Below, one piece after another: positions 45,023-53,406 of a DNA stretch of 64,000 bases. Under the pieces are notes generated by a model, which searched no databases, was not told the DNA's origin, and was given only the letters and a program-made list of their open reading frames with translations. The DNA lies in the NCBI RefSeq assembly GCF_009749405.1, contig NZ_WBIQ01000008.1, positions 304,532-368,531 on the forward strand, written 5' to 3'. Numbering within the stretch: the stretch's first letter is position 1; each line of letters starts with the position of its first letter. The stretch comes from Agromyces lapidis. GTDB taxonomy: Bacteria > Actinomycetota > Actinomycetes > Actinomycetales > Microbacteriaceae. The position numbers and the translations under genes are program-made.

Positions 45023-46513
45023 GTGATCGTCGCGGTGCTCGCCGCGGGCGCGCTCGTGCCGATCGCCTACGTCGTGCAGGCCGCATTCGCGATGGGCTGG
45101 GCCGAGCTCTCGGCGCTCGTGTTCCGCCCGAAGGTCGGCGAGCTGCTCGTCAACACCGTGCTGCTCGTCGTCATCGGCGTGCCGGCGAGCGTCGTGCTCG
45201 GCGTCGGTTCGGCCTGGCTCGTCGAGCGCACGGCCCTGCCGGCGCGGCGCCTCTTCGCCGTCGGCTTCGTCGCACCGCTCACCATTCCGGCGTTCGTCGC
45301 GAGCTACGGCTGGGCGAGCGCGATCCCCTCGATCAGCGGACTCTGGGGCGGCGTGCTCGTCGCCGTGCTCGCCTACTTCCCGCTCGTCTACCTGCCCGCG
45401 CTCGCGGCGATCCGCGGCCTCGACCCGGCGCTCGAAGAGTCGGCGAGAGCGCTCGGCATGGGCTCGTGGGGTGTGTTCGCCCGGGTCGTGCTGCCGCAGT
45501 TGCGGCTCGCGGTGCTCGGCGGTGCCCTCGTCGTCGCGCTGCACCTGCTCGCCGAGTACGGCGCCTTCGCCTTTCTGCGATTCGACACCTTCACGACCGC
45601 CATCGTCGTCGCGTACCAGGCGACCTTCGCCGGCCCGAACGCCGCGGCGCTCGGGCTCGTGCTCGCGGTGCTCTGCCTCGCCCTGCTCGCGCTCGAGTCG
45701 CTCGCGCGCGGCAGCGGCCGCGCCCGATACGCGCGGGTCGGCAGCGGTTCGTCCCACCCGCCCGCGCGACTCCCGCTCGGCAGGCTCGCCCCGCTCGCGG
45801 TCGCCGCGTCCACGGCCGTCGTCGTCGCGGCGACCGTCGTGCCGCTTGCGAGCGTCGTGCGCTGGCTCTTCGCGGCCGACGCATTCGAGTTCGCCGCGCT
45901 CGTGCCGGCGACCCTGCAGACCCTCGGCCTCGCGATCGGCGGCGCCGTCGGCGCGATCCTCGTCGCGCTGCCCTTCGCGTGGCTCTCGGTGCGCTACCCG
46001 GGGCGGCTCTCGCGTCTCCTCGAGGGGGCCGCCTATCTCGCGAGCAGCCTGCCGGCGATCATCGTCGCCCTCGCCCTCGTCGCCACGACGCTCGCCTTCG
46101 CGCCCGGGCTGTACCAGACCGCGTTCACCGTGATCGTCGCCTACGTCGTGATCTTCCTGCCTCGGGCGCTCGTGCCGTTGCGGGCGGGGCTCGCGCAGGT
46201 ACCCGAATCGCTCGAGGAGGCGGCGCGCTCGCTCGGCCTCGCGCCCTGGACGGCCCGCCTGCGGGTCACCGCCCCGCTGCTGGTTCCGGCAGTCGCCGCG
46301 GGCGGCGCCCTCGTCGCGCTCGGTGCCGCGAACGAGCTCACCGCGACGCTCCTGCTGGCCCCGACGGGCACGCGCACCGTCGCGACCGGCTTCTGGTCCG
46401 CGGCATCCTCGCTCGACTACCCGGCTGCCGCACCGTACGCGGTACTGCTCGTACTGCTCTCGGTGCCTGCGGTCGCCCTCATGTTCGCCCACGCCACCCG
46501 ACGGAGCCTCTGA
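45023..46513 (+). CDS. fbpB: Fe(III) ABC transporter permease (two fused halves)
   Basis: A ~496-aa permease with two BPD-type halves and EAA loops: ESARALGMGSWGVFARVVLP in the first half and EEAARSLGLAPWTARLRVTA in the second. It has about 12 membrane helices and belongs to the FbpB/CysT-W group. The only canonical start near the 5' end is GTG at 45023, which falls inside the first helix. In-frame coding-like sequence (TTTETAPPTVATHRRRAPVG) extends up to a CTG at 44954 that overlaps the fbpA stop as CTGA; a non-canonical CTG start is therefore possible. The stop overlaps the ATG of the ATPase gene. Confidence 0.88.
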   Translation: MIVAVLAAGALVPIAYVVQAAFAMGWAELSALVFRPKVGELLVNTVLLVVIGVPASVVLGVGSAWLVERTALPARRLFAVGFVAPLTIPAFVASYGWASAIPSISGLWGGVLVAVLAYFPLVYLPALAAIRGLDPALEESARALGMGSWGVFARVVLPQLRLAVLGGALVVALHLLAEYGAFAFLRFDTFTTAIVVAYQATFAGPNAAALGLVLAVLCLALLALESLARGSGRARYARVGSGSSHPPARLPLGRLAPLAVAASTAVVVAATVVPLASVVRWLFAADAFEFAALVPATLQTLGLAIGGAVGAILVALPFAWLSVRYPGRLSRLLEGAAYLASSLPAIIVALALVATTLAFAPGLYQTAFTVIVAYVVIFLPRALVPLRAGLAQVPESLEEAARSLGLAPWTARLRVTAPLLVPAVAAGGALVALGAANELTATLLLAPTGTRTVATGFWSAASSLDYPAAAPYAVLLVLLSVPAVALMFAHATRRSL

Positions 46514-47598
46514 TGACCCTGCGTCTCGACCGCGTCACGAAGTCGTTCGGCAGCACCGAGGTGCTGCACGAGGTCTCGCTCGAGGTGCCCGACGGCACCC
46601 GGCTCGCGCTCGTCGGTTCCTCGGGCAGCGGCAAGAGCACGCTGCTGCGGCTCATCGCGGGCTTCGAGCGCCCCGATGCCGGCACGATCTCGCTCGACGG
46701 ACGCGAACTCGCGAGCCCGTCGTCGGTGATGCCCGCGCACCGTCGCGGCATCGGCTACGTCGCCCAGGACGGCGCGCTCTTCCCCCATCTCTCGGTGGCG
46801 CGCAACATCGCTTTCGCACTGCCGCGGGGCGCCGGGCGAGCGGCACGGGTGCGCGAACTCATGGAGCTCGCCTCGCTCGACCCCGCCCTCGCCGACCGCA
46901 TGCCGCACGAGCTCTCGGGCGGGCAGCAGCAGCGCGTCGCGCTGGCGCGGGCGCTCGCGCTGCGCCCCGGCGTGATCCTGCTCGACGAGCCGTTCAGCGC
47001 GCTCGACACGGGGCTGCGGTCGCAGACGCGCAGCGCCGTCATCGACGTGCTCGAGCGCAGCGGGGTGACTGCGGTGCTCGTCACCCACGATCAGGACGAG
47101 GCGCTCTCGTTCGGCCAGCAGGTCGGGGTGCTCGCAGGCGGTCGGCTCGTACAGGCGGGCGATCCGGCTGCCGTCTTCGACGCGCCGATCGATGCGGGTG
47201 TCGCCGAGTTCCTCGGCGACGTCGTGGTGGTGCCGGCGCGTTCGGCGGGCACCGACCTCGCCGACTGCGCATTCGGATGCCTCGCGGTGCGCCACGATCG
47301 CAGCGGCGGTGCCGAACGTGTCTGCGCGATGCTTCGGCCCGAGCAGCTGCGACTCGATCCGAGCGGGGGCGAGGGCAATGCGACCGTCGTCGCGGTGCGC
47401 CGCACGGGCGCCTCGGCCGAGCTGCGCCTGCGGCTCGGCGCCGCAGAGTTCCCGGTCGAGGTGACGCACCGCGTGCCGCTGCACGAGGCGGGCCGGTTCG
47501 AGCCCGGCTGCCCGGTGCGAGTCGCCGTCGACGGCGGCGTGGTGCTCTACCCCGAGGGCGATCAGCCCCCGACTGCGGCGACCGCACCGGTCGCCTGA
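46513..47598 (+). CDS. fbpC: Fe(III) ABC transporter ATP-binding protein
   Basis: A 361-aa ATPase: Walker A GSSGSGKST at 35-43, Q-loop [14 protein letters not shown], signature [15 protein letters not shown], Walker B ILLDEPFSALD and H-switch VTHDQDEA. The C-terminal TOBE-like domain (LRPEQLRLDPSGG) is typical for the FbpC class. The ATG shares one base with the fbpB stop. The 3' 37 bp overlap, tail to tail, with the adenylation/acyltransferase gene and include a hairpin. Confidence 0.93.
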   Translation: MTLRLDRVTKSFGSTEVLHEVSLEVPDGTRLALVGSSGSGKSTLLRLIAGFERPDAGTISLDGRELASPSSVMPAHRRGIGYVAQDGALFPHLSVARNIAFALPRGAGRAARVRELMELASLDPALADRMPHELSGGQQQRVALARALALRPGVILLDEPFSALDTGLRSQTRSAVIDVLERSGVTAVLVTHDQDEALSFGQQVGVLAGGRLVQAGDPAAVFDAPIDAGVAEFLGDVVVVPARSAGTDLADCAFGCLAVRHDRSGGAERVCAMLRPEQLRLDPSGGEGNATVVAVRRTGASAELRLRLGAAEFPVEVTHRVPLHEAGRFEPGCPVRVAVDGGVVLYPEGDQPPTAATAPVA

Positions 47599-50420
47599 AC
47601 GGCGGCCCCGCCGTCGGCGGTGTGGCACGGTCGGCGTGAGCCGGCTCGGCGCGCTCCTGATCGGCGCGCCGTCGAGCGCGCTGCGAGGGCCGTCCGCGCG
47701 CGACCCGCGATCCGCGATGCGCGAACGCTCACGACGAGGTAGACGCGCCACGCGAGCACGCCGACCATGAGCGAGAGGAGCGTTCCGAGCCACGGCGCGC
47801 TCTGCTCGAACGGCGGATAGACCTGCCAGTGGGTGAGATAGATGAACATCGAGGCGCTCGCGAGCGTCGCGACGATCGGCACGATCACCCGCGGCAACGG
47901 CACCGCGCGAACCCAGATGAGGGCGAGGATCCCGCCCGCGACGATCGCCTCGCGGCCGGGCTCGCCGAAGAAGCCGAATGAGGTCGCGACGGCGATCGCC
48001 GAGACGAGCAGCCTGCGCGCGGTCGTGTCGGCGCGTGCGACGAGCCAGCCGAGGGCGATGAGCCAGACCACCACGGCCGCGCTGTACCGCTCGACGAACT
48101 CGGCCTGCGGGCCGGCGATCGCGAACCGCGCCGCGAGCGCGACCGCGAGTGCGCCGAGCGCGAAGCCGAAGGGGGCTCGGCGTTCGAGCCGGTCGACGGC
48201 TCGCACCGCGAAGAGCAGGGCCAGCCCGACGATGGTCCAGATCGCCGCTTCGAGGAACCAGAACTGCCACTGCTCGTTCCAGCGGCCGTCGCTCGGCACG
48301 AGGTTGTTCACGAGCAGCGCCGTCGTCGGCCGGTACTGCCCGGTGACGAGTGCGACGGCGCCGATCCAGAGCACCGCGGGCACCGCGATCTGCACCGCGC
48401 TGCGCGCGAGTCGACGCACTCTGGTCGACCCCGGCACCGCGGCGAGCTGGAACCTGGCGAGGTTGTAGCCGGCGACCGCGAGCAGCACGTGCGCGCCGCC
48501 CTTGAGCATGAACAGGTCGGCGTGGGTGCCGACGATCAGCACGATGGCCGCGGCGCGCAGCACCGCGGGCGTTTCGAGGCGCACCGCCCAGGGGCGGCGA
48601 CGCCCGACGGTGCGGTTCCGGGGCGCGGAGCGCGGTTCGCATGCCACGGTCGTCGTGCTGCCCTCGACCCCGCCGCCCTCGTCGCCCCCGGCTCGCCGCG
48701 CACCGAGTTCGCCGAGCTCTCGCGCACTGAGCGTCGGCCACTCGCGGGGCAGCGCACCGAGCAGTTGTTCGAGTCGCAGCGACACCTCGATGTAGCTGAG
48801 CGAGTCGCCGCCGAGCCCGGCGAAGGAGTCGTCGGGCGAGGCGTTCGGCACGCCGAGCAGGGTCGCGAGGAGTTCGCGCACGCGTTCGGGGAGGTCATCG
48901 GAGGCCGCCGTCGTCGGATTCGTGCCGCCTGTGGCGGCCGCGGGGCCGAGCACGCGTTCGTGGTCGGCGGCGAAGCGCAGCAGGGCCGCGGTGTCGGGCT
49001 TGCCGCTCGCCGTGCGCGGGAACTCGGCGACCGCGTAGCCCACGACCGCGTGGGGCGGGAGCCCCGTGAGCGCAGCGACGCGCTCGCGAGCGGCGGCGAC
49101 GAGTCGTTCGGCGGTCGCGAAGACGAGCAGCCGCTCGTCGTCGCTCGCGAGGCGCGCGGCGATCCCCTCCTCGGCGAGGAGCCGTTCGACGCGGTCGAGG
49201 TCGAGGCGCAGACCGAACACCTTCGCGAAGCGGTTCGCCCGCCCGACGACCTCGAACAGCCCGTCGTCGCGTCGTCGTGCGAGGTCGCCCGTACGGAGTT
49301 CGTGCACCGTGCGACCGAGCGCGAAGTCGGCCGGCCGTTCGGCGTAGCCGAGCATCACGTTCGGGCCCTCGTACACGAGTTCGCCGACGCCGTCGCCGAA
49401 CGACGCGTCACCGGGCTGCGGGGGGCCGCTCGGAGCATCCGATTCGACGTCGCCGAGCGCGTCGATGCGCAGCCGACCGCCGGGGATCGGCAGGCCGATC
49501 GCCCCGGCGGCGCTCGCCGCGAGCGCGGGCGGCAGGTACGCCATGCGTGCCGTCGCCTCGGTCTGGCCGTACATGACGAACAGCTCGAAGCCGCGGCGCT
49601 CACCGAGCTCGGCGAACCGGCGCACCGCGTCGGGCGCGAGGCGCCCGCCGGCCTGGGTGAGGTAGCGCAGGCTCGGCAGCTCGCGTTCGGCGAAGCCGCC
49701 CGCTTCGAGCAGTTCGAAGGTGTACGGCACGCCCGCGAACGAGGTGATGCGGTGGTCGCTCGCCTCGCGCCAGAAGGTCTCGTCGGTCACCGAGCGATCG
49801 GTCAGCAGCAGGCTGGCGCCGGCGAGCAGGTGGCTGTTCACGACGGAGAGCCCGTAGCAGTACTGCAGCGGCAGCGTCGTGGCGGCACGGTCGGTGGGGG
49901 AGAGGCGCAGGTACTCGCCGATCGCGGCGGCGTTCGACCGGAGGTTCTCGGCGGAGAGGCGCACGAGCTTCGGTGATCCCGTCGAGCCCGAGGTGCTCGC
50001 GAGCAGGGCGAGATCGGGGTGGAACTCGTGGCGGCTGCCCGTTCGGCGTTCGATGAGGTTCCATCTGCTCGCCTCGGTGCCGGGTCGCGCGTCGCCGCTC
50101 GCGGCCGCGATCACGTCGGGGTCGAAGCGCTCGACGAGCGAGGCGAGATTGCGCTGTGCCGCTTCGTCGCCGGTCTCGCCGGCGATGAAGAGCACGGGAT
50201 GGCCGCTCTCGACTGCGGCGAGGTAGGTGACGATCGGCTCGAGCGCGTTCGCGGCCTCGATCATCACGAGCCTGCGCGTGGTGCCGAGCTCGTGCCGACG
50301 CTGGGCGACCCGCTCGCCGAGCTCGGCGTAGTCGACGGTCCGACCCTGCGCGATGAGGGCAGGCGCGTCGGGGCGCCCGCCGAGCAGGGACAGCCCGACG
50401 GCGAGTGAGGTCGAGGGCAT
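47562..50420 (-). CDS. Iron-regulated adenylation-carrier-acyltransferase fusion protein
   Basis: A 952-aa protein with an architecture I recognise only in parts. Residues ~1-500 are an ANL adenylation domain: LASTSGSTGSPKLVRLS near 140, VMYGQTEATARMAYLP, GDLARRRDDGLFEVVGRANR and the C-terminal lysine motif PRTASGKPDTAAL. Residues ~515-590 are a carrier domain with the phosphopantetheine serine in FAGLGGDSLSYIEVSL (Ser ~540). Residues ~610-905 look like a membrane acyltransferase of the OafA/AT3 type (LRAAAIVLIVGTHADLFML, then AVAGYNLARF), with about ten helices. The tail is basic. The order implies activation of an acid, loading on the carrier and transfer to an acceptor at the membrane, analogous in logic to Dlt D-alanylation. 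An iron box lies 48 bp upstream, so a siderophore-modifying role is inferred. The ATG has only a weak ribosome site. Confidence 0.85.
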   Translation of the reverse strand: MPSTSLAVGLSLLGGRPDAPALIAQGRTVDYAELGERVAQRRHELGTTRRLVMIEAANALEPIVTYLAAVESGHPVLFIAGETGDEAAQRNLASLVERFDPDVIAAASGDARPGTEASRWNLIERRTGSRHEFHPDLALLASTSGSTGSPKLVRLSAENLRSNAAAIGEYLRLSPTDRAATTLPLQYCYGLSVVNSHLLAGASLLLTDRSVTDETFWREASDHRITSFAGVPYTFELLEAGGFAERELPSLRYLTQAGGRLAPDAVRRFAELGERRGFELFVMYGQTEATARMAYLPPALAASAAGAIGLPIPGGRLRIDALGDVESDAPSGPPQPGDASFGDGVGELVYEGPNVMLGYAERPADFALGRTVHELRTGDLARRRDDGLFEVVGRANRFAKVFGLRLDLDRVERLLAEEGIAARLASDDERLLVFATAERLVAAARERVAALTGLPPHAVVGYAVAEFPRTASGKPDTAALLRFAADHERVLGPAAATGGTNPTTAASDDLPERVRELLATLLGVPNASPDDSFAGLGGDSLSYIEVSLRLEQLLGALPREWPTLSARELGELGARRAGGDEGGGVEGSTTTVACEPRSAPRNRTVGRRRPWAVRLETPAVLRAAAIVLIVGTHADLFMLKGGAHVLLAVAGYNLARFQLAAVPGSTRVRRLARSAVQIAVPAVLWIGAVALVTGQYRPTTALLVNNLVPSDGRWNEQWQFWFLEAAIWTIVGLALLFAVRAVDRLERRAPFGFALGALAVALAARFAIAGPQAEFVERYSAAVVVWLIALGWLVARADTTARRLLVSAIAVATSFGFFGEPGREAIVAGGILALIWVRAVPLPRVIVPIVATLASASMFIYLTHWQVYPPFEQSAPWLGTLLSLMVGVLAWRVYLVVSVRASRIAGRARTALAARSTARRSGARRAGSRRPCHTADGGAAVQATGAVAAVGG
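47577..47595. terminator. Hairpin inside the overlapping 3' ends
   Basis: GGCGACC-gcacc-GGTCGCC lies in the coding 3' ends of both the ATPase and the fusion-protein genes. It may act as a terminator for either strand. Confidence 0.4.
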
Positions 50421-50467
50421 GGTGCTGGGCTTTCGGGGTGGGGGTCGGCGTCGAATTCGAGCGGGAG

Positions 50468-50483
50468 TTAGCTTAGCCTAACC
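50468..50483 (-). promoter_or_regulatory. DtxR/IdeR-type iron box before the adenylation-acyltransferase gene
   Basis: TTAGCTTAGCCTAACC matches the DtxR/IdeR consensus TTAGGTTAGGCTAACC at 14 of 16 positions. It lies 48 bp upstream of the ATG at 50420 in the divergent direction from the amine-oxidase terminator. Confidence 0.85.
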
Positions 50484-50586
50484 AACCTCGTTCGATTCTC
50501 AGTCCACCTCGCTCGCGAAGGCGCCTGCGTGCGGCCGGGCGTGGGCCGTCCGCTGTCACCCGTCAGGCGCGCACAGCGCGATCCAA

Positions 50587-50618
50587 CGGGGTGCGCGGCC
50601 GCTCGGCCGCGCACCCCG
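50587..50618 (-). terminator. Terminator of the amine oxidase gene
   Basis: A perfect 14-bp stem (CGGGGTGCGCGGCC and complement) with a GCTC loop begins 6 nt after the minus-strand stop at 50624. Confidence 0.75.
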
Positions 50619-50623
50619 CAACC

Positions 50624-52270
50624 TCACGACAGCGCGACCGCCTTCGCCGCGCGCTCGCCCGAGGTGACGGCGCCGTTCAAGAACCCGTAGTACTCGACGC
50701 TCGTGTGCTCGCCCGCGAAGTGCACGTTACCCTCCGGCGTCTGTCCGACGCCGAACAGCTCGGTGTACTGGCCGGGTCGCTGGCAGGTGTACGCACCCTT
50801 CGACCAGCGGTTCGCCCACCAGAAGTCGCGGTACGCCTTGCCCGAGTACGCGGCGGTCACGCCGGGGTGGATCGGTTCGAGCTGCGCGAGCAGTCCCGCG
50901 ACCTGCTGCGTGCTCGGCACGCCGAAGGCCGGCCCCGACCAGGCCTTCACCTGGTCGCCCGACGGGAAGAAGTTGAAGATGCCGGTCGGCAGCGGGTGCG
51001 AGGCGGTGTCGTCCCAGCCGCACTGGAAGCCCGACGGGTTCGTGTACGTCGAGCCGCCGTAGCCGTTCTCGACCCAGGGGCGGTGGTCGAGCTGCACGTG
51101 CACCTTCGCATTCGCGCCGAGCCCCAGCTCGTCGATCGCGCGCCGGGTGAGTGGCGAGAAGCCCGACTGGCTGAGATCGCAGTCTTTGAGGGTGGTGAAG
51201 GGCAGCGCGAGGATCACCCGGTCGACCGTCTTGTCGACCGTCGAGTTGCCGACCGCGAAGCTCAGCCGCACCGTGCCGTCGACGTTGCGCTTCACGGCGA
51301 TGAGCTCGTGCCCGTAGCGCACCGCGTTCGCCGGCAGTTCGGCGATCATGCGGGTGACGATCTGGTCGTTTCCGCCGCGCACCACGTACTTCTCGTCGGC
51401 GCCGTTGACGGGCGAGAGGCTGTTCTGCCCGTTCCAGCCGAGCAGGTACACGAGGTTCAGCGCCGACTGCTCGTGCGACTCCAGTCCGTACTCCGCCATG
51501 ACGTTCGAGCGCATGAGCTTCGCGAATCGGCTCGAGAGGCCGCCGGGCACTTTCTGGGCGAGCCAGTCGTCGACGCTCATGTTGTCGAGGGCGACCCCGG
51601 CGGCGGTGTGGGCGTCGAAGGTCTGGCAGTACGGGGCCGCGGCGAGATCGGCCTTCATGGCGCTGTAGACCTGACCCCAGTCGGCGTTGGCGTCGTCGTA
51701 GGAGTAGTCGGCGCCGTCGATCCAGTACTTGTCCTCCCAGCCGTTGTAGCTGCCGCCGTCGACGACGTCGATGGACAGACCGAGATTCGAGGCGAGGTTG
51801 CGGATCGCGTTGTGGTCGGTGTTGATGAGGGCACCGCCGTGCTCGACGACGATGCCCTCGTCGAAGTGGCCGCGCAGGCTGTAGCAGCGGCCGCCCGGGC
51901 GGGCGCTGCCCTCGTAGATCGTGCTCGCGATGCCCTTGGTCCGCCAGAGCCAATGGGCGGCACGCGTTCCGGCGAGGCCGGCACCGACGATCGCGACGCT
52001 CGGGGCGGGCGGCTTGGCGGTCGGGGCGGCGGCGAAGGCGGGCGCCGGCCCGGCCATCGCGAGCGCGGCACCCGCGCCGGCGACGCCGGCGACCCGCAGC
52101 GCGTCGCGGCGGCTGAGCGACGAGCGTTCGGCGGCGTCGGCCGAGGCGGATGCTGCGCGCTCGAGCACCTCGTCGACGGGGACCCCGGTGCGCTCGGCCT
52201 CGCCGTGCGCTCGGAGGATCCGCCCGAGTCGGGCGGTCTGCGGCGTGGTGCCGCGTCGGAAGACCATCAT
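50624..52270 (-). CDS. Tat-type flavin monoamine oxidase
   Basis: A 548-aa FAD amine oxidase. A twin-arginine motif SRRDALRV at 53-60 followed by a hydrophobic stretch and AFAAAP predicts Tat export, but the ~50 residues before it are unusually long for a signal n-region. FAD binding is seen in VAIVGAGLAGTRAAHW (92-107), ARPGGRCYSLRG and the C-terminal VHFAGEHTSVEYYGFLNGAV. The family oxidises primary amines such as tyramine, putrescine or tryptophan to aldehydes, releasing ammonia and H2O2. Two adjacent ATGs (52270 and 52267) follow GAGGTTCTCC. It follows the SIS gene on the same strand across a 155-bp gap with a 9-bp repeat array. Confidence 0.9.
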   Translation of the reverse strand: MMVFRRGTTPQTARLGRILRAHGEAERTGVPVDEVLERAASASADAAERSSLSRRDALRVAGVAGAGAALAMAGPAPAFAAAPTAKPPAPSVAIVGAGLAGTRAAHWLWRTKGIASTIYEGSARPGGRCYSLRGHFDEGIVVEHGGALINTDHNAIRNLASNLGLSIDVVDGGSYNGWEDKYWIDGADYSYDDANADWGQVYSAMKADLAAAPYCQTFDAHTAAGVALDNMSVDDWLAQKVPGGLSSRFAKLMRSNVMAEYGLESHEQSALNLVYLLGWNGQNSLSPVNGADEKYVVRGGNDQIVTRMIAELPANAVRYGHELIAVKRNVDGTVRLSFAVGNSTVDKTVDRVILALPFTTLKDCDLSQSGFSPLTRRAIDELGLGANAKVHVQLDHRPWVENGYGGSTYTNPSGFQCGWDDTASHPLPTGIFNFFPSGDQVKAWSGPAFGVPSTQQVAGLLAQLEPIHPGVTAAYSGKAYRDFWWANRWSKGAYTCQRPGQYTELFGVGQTPEGNVHFAGEHTSVEYYGFLNGAVTSGERAAKAVALS

Positions 52271-52322
52271 GGAGAACCTCACTGTCCGTATCGGTGGAGT
52301 GTTGCCTGACGTGGTGTTGCCG

Positions 52323-52382
52323 ATGTTGCGGTGGTGCCGGTGGTGCCGGTGGTGCCGGTGGTGCCGATGTTGCCGATGTTGA
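52323..52382. repeat. 9-bp tandem repeat array (GTGGTGCCG)
   Basis: Four perfect GTGGTGCCG units occupy 52331-52366, flanked by diverged ATGTTGC(C)G units on both sides. It lies between the SIS gene and the amine oxidase gene, 53 bp or more upstream of the latter's start. Confidence 0.85.
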
Positions 52383-52425
52383 GTTCGTGGGGCGGTGCCG
52401 TCGACGCGGCCCGTTCGCTTCCGCC

Positions 52426-53406
52426 TCAGTGCAGCAGGCGCTCCGCGACGAGTTCGCCGACCAAGAGTTCGGTGAGCACCGCGACGCGGGCGTCGTCGTC
52501 GTGCGCGTGGCGGATCGCGAACTCCGACCCGGGCAGTTCGCCGCCGACGGACGCCCATCGCGAGCCGCGCTCGCGCATCCACTCGAGCGCCTGCCCGTCC
52601 CAGTGCGAGCCGGCGAAGACGAGCGCACGGTAGTCCTGCGTCTTCGTGAGGTACACGTCGACGTGCGACCAGTCGCCCGTCTCCGAGGCGAAGGCGCCGC
52701 GCCGCGGCACCTCGCGCAGCATGAGCGCCGATTGCTGGGCGCTCGAGAGGCGTTCGGCTGGAGCCAGGGTCCATGCCCCGTCGGGCCCGGCGACGAGCTC
52801 GGTCGCGGCCTCGAGCCAGTCGGCGGATGACTCGAGCAGCCCCGCGTTCGCCGTGGCCGCCCGTCGCACGACCTCGGCGTCGAACCGGCCCGCGGGGTCG
52901 AGACCCGTCAGCGCGCCGAGCACCCCGTCGAGCACGGGGAACGTCGCCCGGAACGTGCGGCACGCGACCCCCGAGGCCTCGACCCCGGCGCCGAGCCCGA
53001 CGACCGCGTCGGCCCGGGCGGCCAGCGCCGAGTCGGGGCGATTGGTGACCGCGATCAGCGGTGCCGCGCCGCGGTAGCGCTCGATGGCACGCAGCACCTC
53101 GACGCTGCCGCCCGTCGCCGACACCGCGACGACGGCCCGCCCCGGGGTCGGCGGCGGCAGCTCGTCGACGCTCGCCAGCTCGACCGTCGCATTCGCGCCG
53201 GCCGCACGGAACCGACGTGCGACGACGTCGGCGGCGTAGCGGCTCGAACCCATGCCGAGCACCACCACCGACGGGTGCTCACCGAGCCCGGCGCCGACGG
53301 CCGCGACCTCCTCGAGTCCCGGCAGGCCGGCATCCAGCGTGCCGGCGAGGCGCTCGAGCGTCTCGGGGATCAGTTCGAGGTCGGATCGGAAGGCGGCGGT
53401 GTCCAT
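52426..53406 (-). CDS. SIS-domain protein (GlmS isomerase-domain-like)
   Basis: A 326-aa protein with two SIS folds like the isomerase half of GlmS or FrlB-type deglycases: VVVLGMGSSRYAADVVARRF near 48-67, VVAVSATGGSVEVLRAIERY near 91-110, and the C-terminal LVFAGSHWDGQALEWM. It would bind a phosphosugar, probably interconverting an amino-sugar phosphate or sugar-amine conjugate and a ketose phosphate. There is no glutaminase domain, so it may deaminate rather than aminate. The ATG at 53406 has CAGGAG 5 nt upstream, inside the kinase gene, which it overlaps by 37 bp. Confidence 0.85.
   Translation of the reverse strand: MDTAAFRSDLELIPETLERLAGTLDAGLPGLEEVAAVGAGLGEHPSVVVLGMGSSRYAADVVARRFRAAGANATVELASVDELPPPTPGRAVVAVSATGGSVEVLRAIERYRGAAPLIAVTNRPDSALAARADAVVGLGAGVEASGVACRTFRATFPVLDGVLGALTGLDPAGRFDAEVVRRAATANAGLLESSADWLEAATELVAGPDGAWTLAPAERLSSAQQSALMLREVPRRGAFASETGDWSHVDVYLTKTQDYRALVFAGSHWDGQALEWMRERGSRWASVGGELPGSEFAIRHAHDDDARVAVLTELLVGELVAERLLH

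Noticed and set aside
52331..52633. A small protein beginning with a VVP repeat
   Set aside because: All frames stay open across the 9-bp array; the rest of the frame is antisense to the SIS gene and has no ribosome site.
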